Assembly: GCA_003649495.1 (NCBI GenBank)
Contig: QMRZ01000003.1
Span: 1-30,602 of the forward strand
Direction: 5' to 3'
DNA from: Thermoprotei archaeon
GTDB taxonomy: Archaea; Thermoproteota; Thermoprotei; Thermofilales; Thermofilaceae
Length of the DNA stretch: 30,602 bases
Below, piece after piece: positions 1 through 7,929 of this stretch (positions are counted from its first letter, which is position 1; each line of letters opens with the position of its first letter). The translations under genes and the position numbers were made by a program. Below the pieces are notes generated by a model, which saw nothing but the letters and a program-made list of their open reading frames with translations, did not search any database and had not been told where the DNA came from.

Positions 1-1430
1 GAGAAGCTCTTCGTTAGGACTTTTAGCTCGCCGTAATAATTGCGGTAATGGATCTTTAGTGTCAACTTATAGGCACCCGGCTTAGTGGCATTGAAGGAGA
101 ATGGAATAGTAGTCGGTGTATAGGGGTTTAACTGGCCTATATACTCGTGGAGCCTCCGGAGCGGAGTCAGGCCTGGAGGGAGTATTAGTGAAACATTAAC
201 GCCTAGTATAGGCTTAGATCCTAGGTTCATCAGGGTTATGGAGGTTAGAACCGTAGACCCCGCTGAAGGCTCGTGAGGGATGATCTCTACGGCGGTTACG
301 GTGATGTTAGTCTCCTCGACTATGATTAAGTAAAAGGAGTCCCTTATAGACCTGTATCCTCCATCCACACTCCTGTAGACCAGCGTATAGTATATCGTCC
401 TCATGCCTGTCTCCCCGTAGGGGACTCTCACCTCTACAGGTATCCTCAGCTCATCTCCTGGCCCTACATCTCCTAGCTCTATGATACTAGGCTTGATCAC
501 TATCATAGAGCCCTGAGGCGTCATTAGGTAGAGTGTAGCGTCGTGAAGCTCCTCCTCACCCATATTCCGAATACGTAACACCGCTCTGCTAACATGCATC
601 GAGGGAATCGCTAACGGCTCGAGAGTAACCAGTACTAATCCTCCCGTAGTCACAGGAAACATGAGGGATACGTGGTCCTCCCTAAATGCGCCAGCTTCAT
701 CCACATAGTTCAGAACAGCTGTTAGGGTGACAACATTAGACGTCGGTAATACTTTGAGAGCAAGCTTCTTGGTCTCGTTAGGGAGTAGGCGACCCAAGTA
801 GGCTCTAAGGGGCAGCTCGGATCCCACTAGAGCTGCACCCGCCACATTTAATGAGACCTGGAGATCGTCGATTTTCGAGAACCCTTTATTGACTATCCTT
901 AGAGTCACTTCATTTACGGTGTTTGGATGCAGGCTCTCTGGGCGGATCTGTACAGCGAGGATGGGCTCATAGGTGTAGTTAAGCCTCACTGATAGTGTGG
1001 AGGAGCCTGGGATCGAGAGAACTGTGTAGCCCGCCCCCATGGGGCGGGCTGTAGCCTCGTAATTTACACTTATCTTAAGCTCACATGCCCCGCTCAGCTC
1101 AGTGAAATTTAATGCTACTTCGACGCTCTTAACGCCTCCAGGAGGCCATGTTCCCAGTAGGATTGGCTGAGGGGTAAGCACGGTGGCACCATAAATACAG
1201 TCAACGTAAGCCCTACATCTCAATAATACATCGTTCCCGTAGTTAGCTAGGTAAATGCGCAATACTCCGACACTGCCGGGCCTTTCCGGAACTTTTACCC
1301 AGGTGATGGAGGTGAGCGTTAAATAGGGAGTCGATGTATACTTAATGCCCCTTCTGGGCTGAGCAGTAGTCAGGGAGGATAGTAGCAGCACTGCTACCAT
1401 TAGCGGCAATAGCACGTCACGCGTCTTCAC
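1..1430 (-). CDS. Secreted repeat protein with CARDB/COG1361-like beta-sandwich domains (3' end beyond window)
   Basis: I translated this region by hand: the minus strand is open from 1430 to the left edge (476 codons, no stop), so the gene is partial at its C-terminus. It starts with GTG, which overlaps the PadR stop as GTGA, so the two genes are co-transcribed. A short basic N-terminus (MKTRD) followed by a hydrophobic stretch ending near Thr-Ala-Gln looks like a signal peptide. The rest is rich in V, T, S, Y and G and contains repeated beta-sandwich-like segments with phrases such as VNKGFSKIDDLQVSLNV, IRNMGEEELHDATLYL and MNLGSKPILGVNVSLILPPG. These resemble the CARDB/APHP and COG1361 (S-layer-related) extracellular domains. 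The role is probably cell-surface, perhaps beside an ABC exporter to the left, which is inference. The GGAGGA sequence lies too close to this GTG to be an ideal ribosome site. A GTG five codons in (1415) is the alternative start. Confidence 0.8.
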   Translation of the reverse strand, partial: MKTRDVLLPLMVAVLLLSSLTTAQPRRGIKYTSTPYLTLTSITWVKVPERPGSVGVLRIYLANYGNDVLLRCRAYVDCIYGATVLTPQPILLGTWPPGGVKSVEVALNFTELSGACELKISVNYEATARPMGAGYTVLSIPGSSTLSVRLNYTYEPILAVQIRPESLHPNTVNEVTLRIVNKGFSKIDDLQVSLNVAGAALVGSELPLRAYLGRLLPNETKKLALKVLPTSNVVTLTAVLNYVDEAGAFREDHVSLMFPVTTGGLVLVTLEPLAIPSMHVSRAVLRIRNMGEEELHDATLYLMTPQGSMIVIKPSIIELGDVGPGDELRIPVEVRVPYGETGMRTIYYTLVYRSVDGGYRSIRDSFYLIIVEETNITVTAVEIIPHEPSAGSTVLTSITLMNLGSKPILGVNVSLILPPGLTPLRRLHEYIGQLNPYTPTTIPFSFNATKPGAYKLTLKIHYRNYYGELKVLTKSF

Positions 1431-1849
1431 TCCTCCTCACCCAGCTTCCTCAGCATCTCAGCTAAGGCCTTAACTCTCTCCCTAGCCTTCTCACCCAATC
1501 TTTTCTCGTTGGAGTAGTCTCTGAGATAATTTATGTAGGCCTCAATGCTGTCTAACACCTCCTCGGGGCTCTCAGGAGGCAGTAGTAGCGCTAGCTCACC
1601 AGCTACTGCCTCCCCCCTATCAGTTAGCTCGTATATCCTCATGCCTCCTACCTCCTTAGACTTCACCAGCCCCTCCTTCTCGAGCAGTTTCAGGAGAGGG
1701 TATATGGTGCCGGGAGAAGGCCTCCACAGCCCCATGCTCATCCTCTCTATTTCTCTTATTACTTCTATCCCGGCCATGGGCCTCCTCTTAAGCAATGCCA
1801 AGACTATGCTTCGCAGCAACATCCCTCTCCTAGCTATTAGATGCAACAT
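1427..1849 (-). CDS. PadR-family transcriptional regulator
   Basis: This 140-residue protein has the PadR winged-helix signature: residues about 10-75 contain the helix-turn-helix and the family phrase WRPSPGTIYPLLKLLEKEGLV, followed by a wing ending in YELTDRG. A helical C-terminal tail (about 90-140) would form the dimer. PadR proteins are repressors released by small molecules or by relief from their own operator. The ATG at 1849 sits inside a palindrome (1848-1864) with a TATA-like box upstream, so the message is probably leaderless and self-regulated. An internal Met at residue 10 is a possible alternative start but would put the promoter too far away. Its only visible operon partner is the secreted repeat protein, reached through a GTGA stop-start overlap, so that surface protein is the likely regulated target. 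Confidence 0.93.
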   Translation of the reverse strand: MLHLIARRGMLLRSIVLALLKRRPMAGIEVIREIERMSMGLWRPSPGTIYPLLKLLEKEGLVKSKEVGGMRIYELTDRGEAVAGELALLLPPESPEEVLDSIEAYINYLRDYSNEKRLGEKARERVKALAEMLRKLGEEE

Positions 1850-1882
1850 ATCGATTATCGATATCTATTTTCGATATATAAA
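1848..1882 (-). promoter_or_regulatory. PadR operon promoter with palindromic operator on the start codon
   Basis: Positions 1848-1864 form a perfect inverted repeat of 8 bp arms around a single base (ATATCGAT-T-ATCGATAT). On the minus strand a TATA-like TTTATATAT lies at 1882-1874, about 29 nt upstream of the PadR ATG at 1849, the archaeal leaderless spacing. A third partial half-site (TCGATAT, 1871-1877) overlaps the TATA box. The palindrome therefore covers the predicted transcription start and the initiation codon. A dimeric PadR bound there would block the polymerase. Sequence and spacing are seen directly; the regulator assignment is inference. Confidence 0.72.
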
Positions 1883-1904
1883 CGTGCCGTTTTCCTCTGG
1901 GAAA

Positions 1905-2393
1905 TCAGACTTCCTCGCTGCTCGAGAATAGGAGAGAAGCCAGTAAGAGCAAGAGGAGGAGTATTGCGACCAGCTCTCCAAAGTCTATTCCAAAGCCTGC
2001 AGCTGGCAGTACTGCATAGAAGAGTAATACAGTGAATGTGAATGAAGAACCAGCGATAGTGGATAGCTCTAATACCCTCCTCTTGACGTATCCTCGATCT
2101 ATGCAGCGCCTCGAACGAGCCACTAAATCACCTACCTCAGCTAGGTAGATCGTGAAGAGGAGTATAGCACAGCTCCATACCATGTTTTCCGCATTAATGC
2201 TGTACTGGATGAGCCCCGGCAACTGGAGGGCAACAGCCACTGCTAATAGGAACCTCCTCCCGGTCAGGATGCCCAGCGTGTAAGGCACCGCCGAGAGGGC
2301 ACACACTAAGGCTAGCGGCGTAGGCTGGAAGTACCCCATTACGAGTACTGTAGTTATCCACGCTGCGAGCAGCAGCGCCTCTAGAACACTCAT
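1905..2393 (-). CDS. Small multi-pass membrane protein of the MoxR/DUF58 operon
   Basis: I do not recognise a family. The protein is about 162 residues with four to five hydrophobic segments (roughly residues 3-30, 35-58, 65-85, 110-132 and 136-155) and a short acidic C-terminal tail (SSSEEV). I chose the ATG at 2393, not the in-frame GTG at 2402, because the ATG forms an ATGA overlap with the DUF58 stop (2390-2392) and has GAGGTG six bases upstream. It is the last gene of the five-gene operon that contains MoxR and DUF58. Its likely role is a membrane partner of that complex; no catalytic motif is visible. Confidence 0.75.
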   Translation of the reverse strand: MSVLEALLLAAWITTVLVMGYFQPTPLALVCALSAVPYTLGILTGRRFLLAVAVALQLPGLIQYSINAENMVWSCAILLFTIYLAEVGDLVARSRRCIDRGYVKRRVLELSTIAGSSFTFTVLLFYAVLPAAGFGIDFGELVAILLLLLLLASLLFSSSEEV

Positions 2394-3637
2394 TTCGCCC
2401 ACCTCCTCACTCTAACCCTCTTAAGTAGAGGAGTTAAGGGAGCTCGCAGGTCCCAGTCAACGACCTTGCAGGTCCTACTCAGGGCTGTGAGCAACATCTC
2501 CCTCTCCAGCTCGAGGAGCCTATAGGCAGTCAGCAGCTGCCCTCCTTTCGGATTGGAGAAGGGATTGGGGGATATGACGAGAACCTCGTACTCCGTGGAG
2601 ATCTCACGGATGGCTGATACGATATCCCTATCTAGTACGGGCGATATCAGGACTACCTGTGCATGAGGCTTCAGCAGGTAGTGAGCCAGTGTGCGTAACA
2701 CATAGCTTAAGGGTAACTGCTCCCCCATTCTGAGCTCGGCCAGATGGTACAGTACCCTCAAAAGCTGCCTCCTTCCAAAGCCTGGCTTCACCCAGGTTCC
2801 TCCTTCTCCCCTCGTTAGTAGCCCCACCCTATTACCCGCCCTTAATAGGGCTAAGGCCAGGGCAGCAGCAGCCGATACCTCATGCTCCAGAACTTCTTCG
2901 GCAAGCTCATCCTCTATAACTCCACTCCACCCAGCATCCACAACTATTAACACGTCCGTAACACGTTCCTCCACGAACTCATTTGACATGAGCCTACGCA
3001 GCCTAGCTGAGGCCTTCCAGTTAACCCTCCTAAGCTCATCCCCCGGCACATACTCCCTCACTCCGTAAAACTCGGTTCCCCGCCCACTTCTCCTCGATAA
3101 TACTTCTCCCGGCCAGACGCCGGTGTACTTCGCTCCGAGAGGAGCGCCGCTAACGCTGCTGAAGCGCGGGAATGCCGCTACCCTAGCTTCCCCACAGACT
3201 ACGTACTCTCTCTTCCAGAGCCCCATGGGGTCGCTTAACTCAATGATCACAGGGCCAATGACGTATAGTCCCCTAGAGGGGGGGCGTATGACGTACTCGA
3301 CATCTTCAGCGTTAATTAGGTAGAGGAGTACCCTATTACTTCCGTGCACTACGGGTACTTCCTCATTAACGCAGTCCTTAAGCTCCATTAGGAGAGGCCT
3401 TCCCTTGTTAACAACCTTAAGCTTCACCGCTACTTCCTCACCAGCAAATATCTCGTTACTCTCTACCGCGCGCTCCACTCTCACCTTAGCTTGTGTCCTC
3501 GCCACAAGGCTTGAGAGCCCAGCCATTAGCACAAGCGGTATGGTTAGAGCCGTTAACTTCCCACACCTGTATAAAACTGAGAGAACTAGCAGGCTAGCGA
3601 TGAGTGTCAAGTATAGGCAGGCCTTAATGGTGTACAC
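2390..3637 (-). CDS. DUF58 protein with degenerate von Willebrand A domain
   Basis: This 415-residue protein has two N-terminal membrane segments (about 5-22 and 29-45), a beta-rich middle part (about 50-160) and the DUF58 core: residues 193-220 carry the diagnostic YVPGDELRRVNWKASARL, followed by a vWA-like strand DVLIVVDAGWSG (228-239) that keeps only part of the metal-ion MIDAS pattern. DUF58 proteins are usual partners of MoxR AAA+ ATPases and are thought to help assemble or mature envelope or metal-containing complexes. It starts with GTG at 3637 and overlaps the end of moxR by 14 nt, which indicates translational coupling. A GGGG-containing sequence lies just upstream of the GTG. Confidence 0.9.
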   Translation of the reverse strand: MYTIKACLYLTLIASLLVLSVLYRCGKLTALTIPLVLMAGLSSLVARTQAKVRVERAVESNEIFAGEEVAVKLKVVNKGRPLLMELKDCVNEEVPVVHGSNRVLLYLINAEDVEYVIRPPSRGLYVIGPVIIELSDPMGLWKREYVVCGEARVAAFPRFSSVSGAPLGAKYTGVWPGEVLSRRSGRGTEFYGVREYVPGDELRRVNWKASARLRRLMSNEFVEERVTDVLIVVDAGWSGVIEDELAEEVLEHEVSAAAALALALLRAGNRVGLLTRGEGGTWVKPGFGRRQLLRVLYHLAELRMGEQLPLSYVLRTLAHYLLKPHAQVVLISPVLDRDIVSAIREISTEYEVLVISPNPFSNPKGGQLLTAYRLLELEREMLLTALSRTCKVVDWDLRAPLTPLLKRVRVRRWAK

Positions 3638-4607
3638 GCTGCAACCCCTTAGGCACAGGCACTGTTGCTAAAACATCTCTTATGATGCTCTCGGGGCTTA
3701 CCCCTCTCACCCACATCTCTGACTTAAGGACCAGCCTATGAGCCAGGGCCTCGACAGCAACTGCTTTGACATCATCGGGTATCACGTAGTCACGCCCCCT
3801 CAGCACGGCGTGGGCTCTGGCGAGTTTTAATAGAGTCTCAGCCCCCCTAGGGCTCACGCCAACCTCCACCTTGGGGTGCTGTCTAGTGGCTCTGACCAGC
3901 TGCACTATGTACCTCAGGATATCCTCATCAACGTGAACCTCCTCCACGGCTTCTTGCATCTCCAACACTTCCTCTCTACTTACCACTGTCCTGACTTGCA
4001 CGAAATCGCTCTTCCTCTGCACCCTCCTCCTTAGGATCTCCGCCTCCTCTTCCTCGCTCGGGTAGCCTACTCTCAGCTTCAGAGCGAACCTGTCTAGCTG
4101 CGCTTCAGGCAGGGGGTACACCCCCTCATACTCTATTGGATTCTGCGTCGCTATGACTATGAATGGCTCTTCAAGCCTGTGCGTCTTGCCATCTAACGTC
4201 ACTTGCCGCTCCTGCATTGCCTCAAGCAGCGCTGACTGCGTCTTAGGCGGTGCTCTGTTAATCTCGTCAGCAAGCAGTATGTTGGTGAAGATGGGGCCCC
4301 TCCTCAGCTCGAAGTCTCCTGTCTTCTGGTTGTAGACGTAAGTGCCGGTTATGTCGGCGGGGAGGAGGTCAGGCGTGAACTGAACTCTCCTGAACTTTAA
4401 GCCCATCGTCTGTGCCAGAGTCTTCGCCATCAGAGTCTTAGCTAGCCCAGGGTAGTCCTCTATGAGAACATGTCCTCGAGATAGAATAGCTATGAGCAGC
4501 TTCTCGATGACTCCTCGCTTGCCCACTACCACACGCTCGACTTCCTCTATAACCCTCTTACACACCTGGGAGACCTCCTCTATCCTCATCTCCACCACGT
4601 CAGTCAC
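3624..4607 (-). CDS. MoxR-family AAA+ ATPase
   Basis: At 327 residues this is the standard MoxR length. Walker A is EDYPGLAKT (50-58; Ala replaces the common Gly before the Lys). Walker B is ILLADEINR (110-118, Asp114/Glu115), sensor 1 is in IATQNP (Asn156), the LDRF motif is at 171-174 and sensor 2 is SPRG (252-255). MoxR ATPases act as chaperones that remodel DUF58/vWA partners, here the next gene downstream. The GTG at 4607 is preceded by AGGAGA at good spacing and lies directly after the stop of the preceding gene. A later ATG at 4589 is possible but lacks a better ribosome site. The substrate is unknown. Confidence 0.95.
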   Translation of the reverse strand: MTDVVEMRIEEVSQVCKRVIEEVERVVVGKRGVIEKLLIAILSRGHVLIEDYPGLAKTLMAKTLAQTMGLKFRRVQFTPDLLPADITGTYVYNQKTGDFELRRGPIFTNILLADEINRAPPKTQSALLEAMQERQVTLDGKTHRLEEPFIVIATQNPIEYEGVYPLPEAQLDRFALKLRVGYPSEEEEAEILRRRVQRKSDFVQVRTVVSREEVLEMQEAVEEVHVDEDILRYIVQLVRATRQHPKVEVGVSPRGAETLLKLARAHAVLRGRDYVIPDDVKAVAVEALAHRLVLKSEMWVRGVSPESIIRDVLATVPVPKGLQRVHH

Positions 4608-4608
4608 C

Positions 4609-5067
4609 CTATAATCTCCTTATCCTGTCTATAATCTCGTCGACCTCCCGGCGCGACTTTAGCGTTAGATCCCCTCTGAGAAGCTTCCTCAGCTTCTCAT
4701 CATTGACGTACTCTGAAGCTCTTTCCTCTAGCGTGGAGGGGGGCAACCCAGTCCTCAGCGACAGCTTCTCAAGCAACATCCCCTTCAGGATGTAGCACAC
4801 AGCATTGCTAGTCTTAGGGAGCCCTCTTAGGAGCCTGTGTAGCACAAGTACTCGGGGAACTCTAGCTCTCCTCCTTCTCGCCCGTCTAGGCTCCGCTACT
4901 ATTAACCAGTGATCTACCAGTAATTTGATAGCTGTGAGTATGGCTATCATTGAAAGCAGTAGCCAACCCCCCTCGCGGCTTACTGAGTACACAGCCCTAG
5001 CTAACACGGTAATTAGGAGGAACGCTAGGCCAATCTTCAAGTAATTAGCCCACTTCACTTGCCACAC
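4609..5067 (-). CDS. Two-TM protein with basic cytoplasmic domain, MoxR operon
   Basis: This 152-residue protein has two N-terminal hydrophobic helices (about 9-28 and 34-54) followed by a very basic linker (RRARRRRARVPR, about 61-72) and a helical, charged C-terminal domain. I cannot place it in a family. It sits between the DUF4129 gene, which it overlaps by 23 nt, and moxR, which starts one base after its stop. It is therefore certainly translated with them. The position between DUF4129 and MoxR suggests a small membrane adaptor that could dock the ATPase at the membrane. The GTG at 5067 is the assumed start; a GTG three codons later is equally possible. Confidence 0.75.
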   Translation of the reverse strand: MWQVKWANYLKIGLAFLLITVLARAVYSVSREGGWLLLSMIAILTAIKLLVDHWLIVAEPRRARRRRARVPRVLVLHRLLRGLPKTSNAVCYILKGMLLEKLSLRTGLPPSTLEERASEYVNDEKLRKLLRGDLTLKSRREVDEIIDRIRRL

Positions 5068-5950
5068 CCAGCCTCGATAAATTATTTTTTAGTTCGATGA
5101 AGCACACCAGGGCTTCACGCCTCATATCCTCATCCACAGTGTGCGAGCTGTATCTAGCTTCCTCGAACAAGCTTACTAGTCTCCTTAAAGCATTAGAGCT
5201 ATTCATGCCGAGTATTCGCTCAGCTAACTGGGCAACTTCCCTGGCTGTCAAGCTTCCCCTGACATCTAACCCCCTCCTCTGCAACAGCGAACATAGCCTC
5301 AGGAAGTATCCTATTATAGCTCTCCTCGGGTCTCCCCCCTCCTCCAATTCTCTCGCAGCCAACTCTGCGGCCTGAATCAGCTTTAAGATCTCCTTAGACT
5401 CCTTCCTGGCCCCTTCTCCCGAGCTTCGTGCTGCATAAAGTATCGTGATGAGGAGGACGCCTATCAGGAGAGCTATGAGAGGCTCTACTGGCAACTTCTC
5501 TGTGCCGGGTATGGGCAGGCTAACTACGCGCACGCCTCCGCTGGGGGGAGTGGTAGTCGGGCTAGCTCCCCCAGTTCCACCTCCGTCACCACGTACTACA
5601 GGGCGGAGACCTGTACTTTGGTTAACCTGTAACAGCTGGCTGGGACCCCTCAAGCTGTAGACCATCTTGAAGACTAACGCGAAAATTAGAATATAGGTAG
5701 CAAGTAGGATGAAATCCTGTAGCCAACTCCTCCTGCCTAGGAGTCTGCACCTCCTAAATAGCTCTCTGAAACCCTCCCTTAGAAGGAGTAACGATGTGGT
5801 AGCTAACACCAGTACGATGATAAACGCCAGCTTCAGGGGGAGTAAGGGCAGGGGTATCACTAGCGCCTCTCCCCCTCCAACTTCAACCCCCACGCTGAGA
5901 ACTGAGGCTAACGCCGCGTAGACCGCCGCTACTATAGGGGCTCTCTTCAC
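5045..5950 (-). CDS. DUF4129-domain membrane protein, first gene of the MoxR operon
   Basis: The 301-residue protein has three N-terminal hydrophobic segments (about 6-25, 35-58 and 80-100), a low-complexity Gly/Ser/Thr/Pro linker (about 120-142) that is probably extracellular, a fourth membrane segment (about 155-173) and a C-terminal cytoplasmic helical domain (about 190-296). That last part reads like DUF4129: residues DPRRAIIGYFLRL and SLTAREVAQL followed by LVSLFEEARYSSH. DUF4129 commonly occurs with transglutaminase, MoxR and DUF58 proteins in envelope operons; no transglutaminase domain is visible here. The GTG at 5950 lies about 27 nt from a TATA-like box, so the operon message is probably leaderless. 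Confidence 0.85.
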   Translation of the reverse strand: MKRAPIVAAVYAALASVLSVGVEVGGGEALVIPLPLLPLKLAFIIVLVLATTSLLLLREGFRELFRRCRLLGRRSWLQDFILLATYILIFALVFKMVYSLRGPSQLLQVNQSTGLRPVVRGDGGGTGGASPTTTPPSGGVRVVSLPIPGTEKLPVEPLIALLIGVLLITILYAARSSGEGARKESKEILKLIQAAELAARELEEGGDPRRAIIGYFLRLCSLLQRRGLDVRGSLTAREVAQLAERILGMNSSNALRRLVSLFEEARYSSHTVDEDMRREALVCFIELKNNLSRLGVASEVG

Positions 5951-5972
5951 CGCTCTCCCAGAGCTGTTAACC

Positions 5973-6024
5973 CTTTAAAAATTACCCGCATCGCCATCTA
6001 CTAACCGGAAATAATATTTAATAT
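5973..6024. promoter_or_regulatory. Divergent promoters of the MoxR operon and the MFS-DUF47 gene
   Basis: On the minus strand TTTTTAAAG (5981-5973) lies about 27 nt before the GTG at 5950. On the plus strand TATTTAATAT (6015-6024) lies about 29 nt before the ATG at 6048. Both spacings fit archaeal TATA boxes of leaderless transcripts. The two boxes are about 40 bp apart, so one bound regulator could affect both directions, but I see no strong palindrome between them. Confidence 0.6.
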
Positions 6025-6047
6025 GTTACTTATTGATATAGAGGGGT

Positions 6048-7832
6048 ATGGAGATGTATAGTGATAGGGGAGGGCTCACCCTACTAGCAGCTCTAGCAGC
6101 GATAAGCCTGGTGGGATCAGCCACTGGCGTACAGAGGGTAGTGCTGCCAGCCCGCTTAATGGGGTTGAGCCTAGCGTTGCCCATAGTGGCCTTCGGCGTA
6201 TCAAAGTCGCTAATTGAGGTAGTTAGTGGGGTAGTAGCGGATGAGGTGGGGAGGCGTGCTGCCTCTATAATAGGGGTGCTGGCATATGTTGGCGGAGCCT
6301 GGCTGCTCTACAACATACCCACCAGCGGAGGCGCAACCTTAGCAAATCTCTTGATCGGAGCGGGCGAGGGCCTGCTATTCACGGCTATAGCAGTGGCTGT
6401 AAGCGACCTGCTGGGAGCTAGGGAGGCCGCTAAGGCGCTCGGCCTCATGGAGGCTTTTGCTTATTCTGGATATGGAGTAGGAGCCATACTAGCTGGGACG
6501 CTGTGGCAGAGGGGTAGCCTTAACACAGTGCTGGCGTACGCGGTCGCAGCCCCCTTAGCTGCACTAGTGATACTGCTGACGGTATTTGAGGAGACTAGGC
6601 AACTGATAAGGAGGGAGAATATGTTCGAAGGATACACCCTCTCCCTACTCCAGGCCTACTCGCTGATGTTATCAAAGCCCAGCCTGGCTACCGCTCTTGC
6701 CACCGCACACCTGTCAAAGCTCGTGGACGCCTCCGTGTGGGCTCTCCTGCCCCCCCACCTTATGGGGATAGGTCTCGATATAGGTGGCGTGGGGCTAGTC
6801 ACGGGCGCGTTCCTAGTACTCTGGGGAGTCGCTATGCCCTGTTGGGGCACACTGTCGGATAGAGTGGGTAGGAAAACCATGATAGCATCCAGCCTGGGGC
6901 TCTCAGCGCTTCTAATGCTGTGGTTATCTGAGAGCCGTGGGCCATTAGACTCAGCCCTCATATCAGCGGGTCTAGGAATCGCCTATGGGGCTCAATACCC
7001 CGTATTATCGGCATTAGCCGTAGATCTATCCCCTCCAGAGGCTAGGGGGAGGGCTCTCGGCCTTTACAGGGGAGTCAGGGATCTGGGGTATATGACTGGC
7101 GCCATTATAGCGACTGCTGGCAGCTACCCACTAGCAGCGGCCTTGACTGCCGTCGCCGCCATTCTCGTGGTAGGTGTGGTAAGGGAAACTCGGCCAGCTT
7201 GGCCATTTATGAAGCTTGTGCTCCAGCACTTCTCCGTAATGAGGGAGTGCATTGAGGCACACACGAGAGTTATACGTAAGCTCATGGAGGGCGACTACAG
7301 GGGGGCCTTCAGTGAGGATAGGAAGCTCAAAGAGCTCGAGAGAATGGGGGATAAGATAAAGAGAGAAATCATGGAGAGAATATGGTCCTCACCCCTCCCG
7401 CTAGCCGACAGGATGGACTTCGAAAGACTTGTAGAGAGGCTAGACAAGATAGGGGGAGCACTCCTCGAGGCTGATGAGAAGCTATTCACGGTATTGCCTA
7501 GGCTGAGGAAGGAATTCCTAAGGGAGATTTTGGGTATGGAGGAGGAGGTTATGAAGCTAGCGGACAAGTTCGCAGAGAACTTGGAGGCACTGACCGTATC
7601 CCCCGTTTACGCTCTAAAACTCACAGGTGATGTAGAGCAAGGGGAGACACGGATAGACGCCCTTAGAAGAGCATTAGTTAGGAAGATAATGAGGGAGGCT
7701 GAGAAGGGGAGTATAGATTTGCTAACATCGTTTGAACTGAGAGATGTAGTCGACCTGATAGAGCTTATAGCTGATGACCTTGAGGACGCCTCCGACATAG
7801 TGAGAATCATATGCTATAAGCATGCAGCTTAA
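6048..7832 (+). CDS. MFS permease fused to a C-terminal DUF47/PhoU-like domain
   Basis: At 594 residues this is about 200 longer than a normal MFS permease. Residues 1-385 form a 12-helix MFS body with loop 2-3 motif DEVGRRA (65-71) and its repeat DRVGRKT (271-277). Residues about 385-594 are soluble, helical and strongly charged, with EDRKLKELERMGDKIKREI (423-441), a DFERLVERLDKIGGALLEAD segment (457-476) and a final DVVDLIELIADDLEDASDI. This pattern matches DUF47 (COG1392), the PhoU-like partner of Pit phosphate transporters. The fusion suggests transport of phosphate or a phosphorylated compound with a built-in regulatory domain; the substrate is inference. The start may be the ATG at 6048 (leaderless) or the ATG at 6054, which has GAGGGG seven bases upstream. 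The frame is continuous across the junction. Confidence 0.87.
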   Translation: MEMYSDRGGLTLLAALAAISLVGSATGVQRVVLPARLMGLSLALPIVAFGVSKSLIEVVSGVVADEVGRRAASIIGVLAYVGGAWLLYNIPTSGGATLANLLIGAGEGLLFTAIAVAVSDLLGAREAAKALGLMEAFAYSGYGVGAILAGTLWQRGSLNTVLAYAVAAPLAALVILLTVFEETRQLIRRENMFEGYTLSLLQAYSLMLSKPSLATALATAHLSKLVDASVWALLPPHLMGIGLDIGGVGLVTGAFLVLWGVAMPCWGTLSDRVGRKTMIASSLGLSALLMLWLSESRGPLDSALISAGLGIAYGAQYPVLSALAVDLSPPEARGRALGLYRGVRDLGYMTGAIIATAGSYPLAAALTAVAAILVVGVVRETRPAWPFMKLVLQHFSVMRECIEAHTRVIRKLMEGDYRGAFSEDRKLKELERMGDKIKREIMERIWSSPLPLADRMDFERLVERLDKIGGALLEADEKLFTVLPRLRKEFLREILGMEEEVMKLADKFAENLEALTVSPVYALKLTGDVEQGETRIDALRRALVRKIMREAEKGSIDLLTSFELRDVVDLIELIADDLEDASDIVRIICYKHAA

Positions 7833-7929
7833 GGACGCCGCTCAGCGCAGCCGAGCTCATCCACGATCAGCCCTTGCAAGCCTCTTCCTCGCGGCGCACT
7901 AGTAGGGGGCAATGCCTCATACTTGGGTT

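Noticed and set aside
1545..1931. A plus-strand open frame of 128 codons opposite padR, and similar antisense frames opposite most genes
   Set aside because: They are Ser/Thr/Leu-rich low-complexity readings caused by the codon bias of the real gene on the other strand; none has a family-like pattern.
7833..7929. Small RNA or tRNA gene between the MFS-DUF47 and CARF-like genes
   Set aside because: No T-loop GTTC-type sequence or cloverleaf pairing could be found on either strand; the region is simply the gap between convergent genes.
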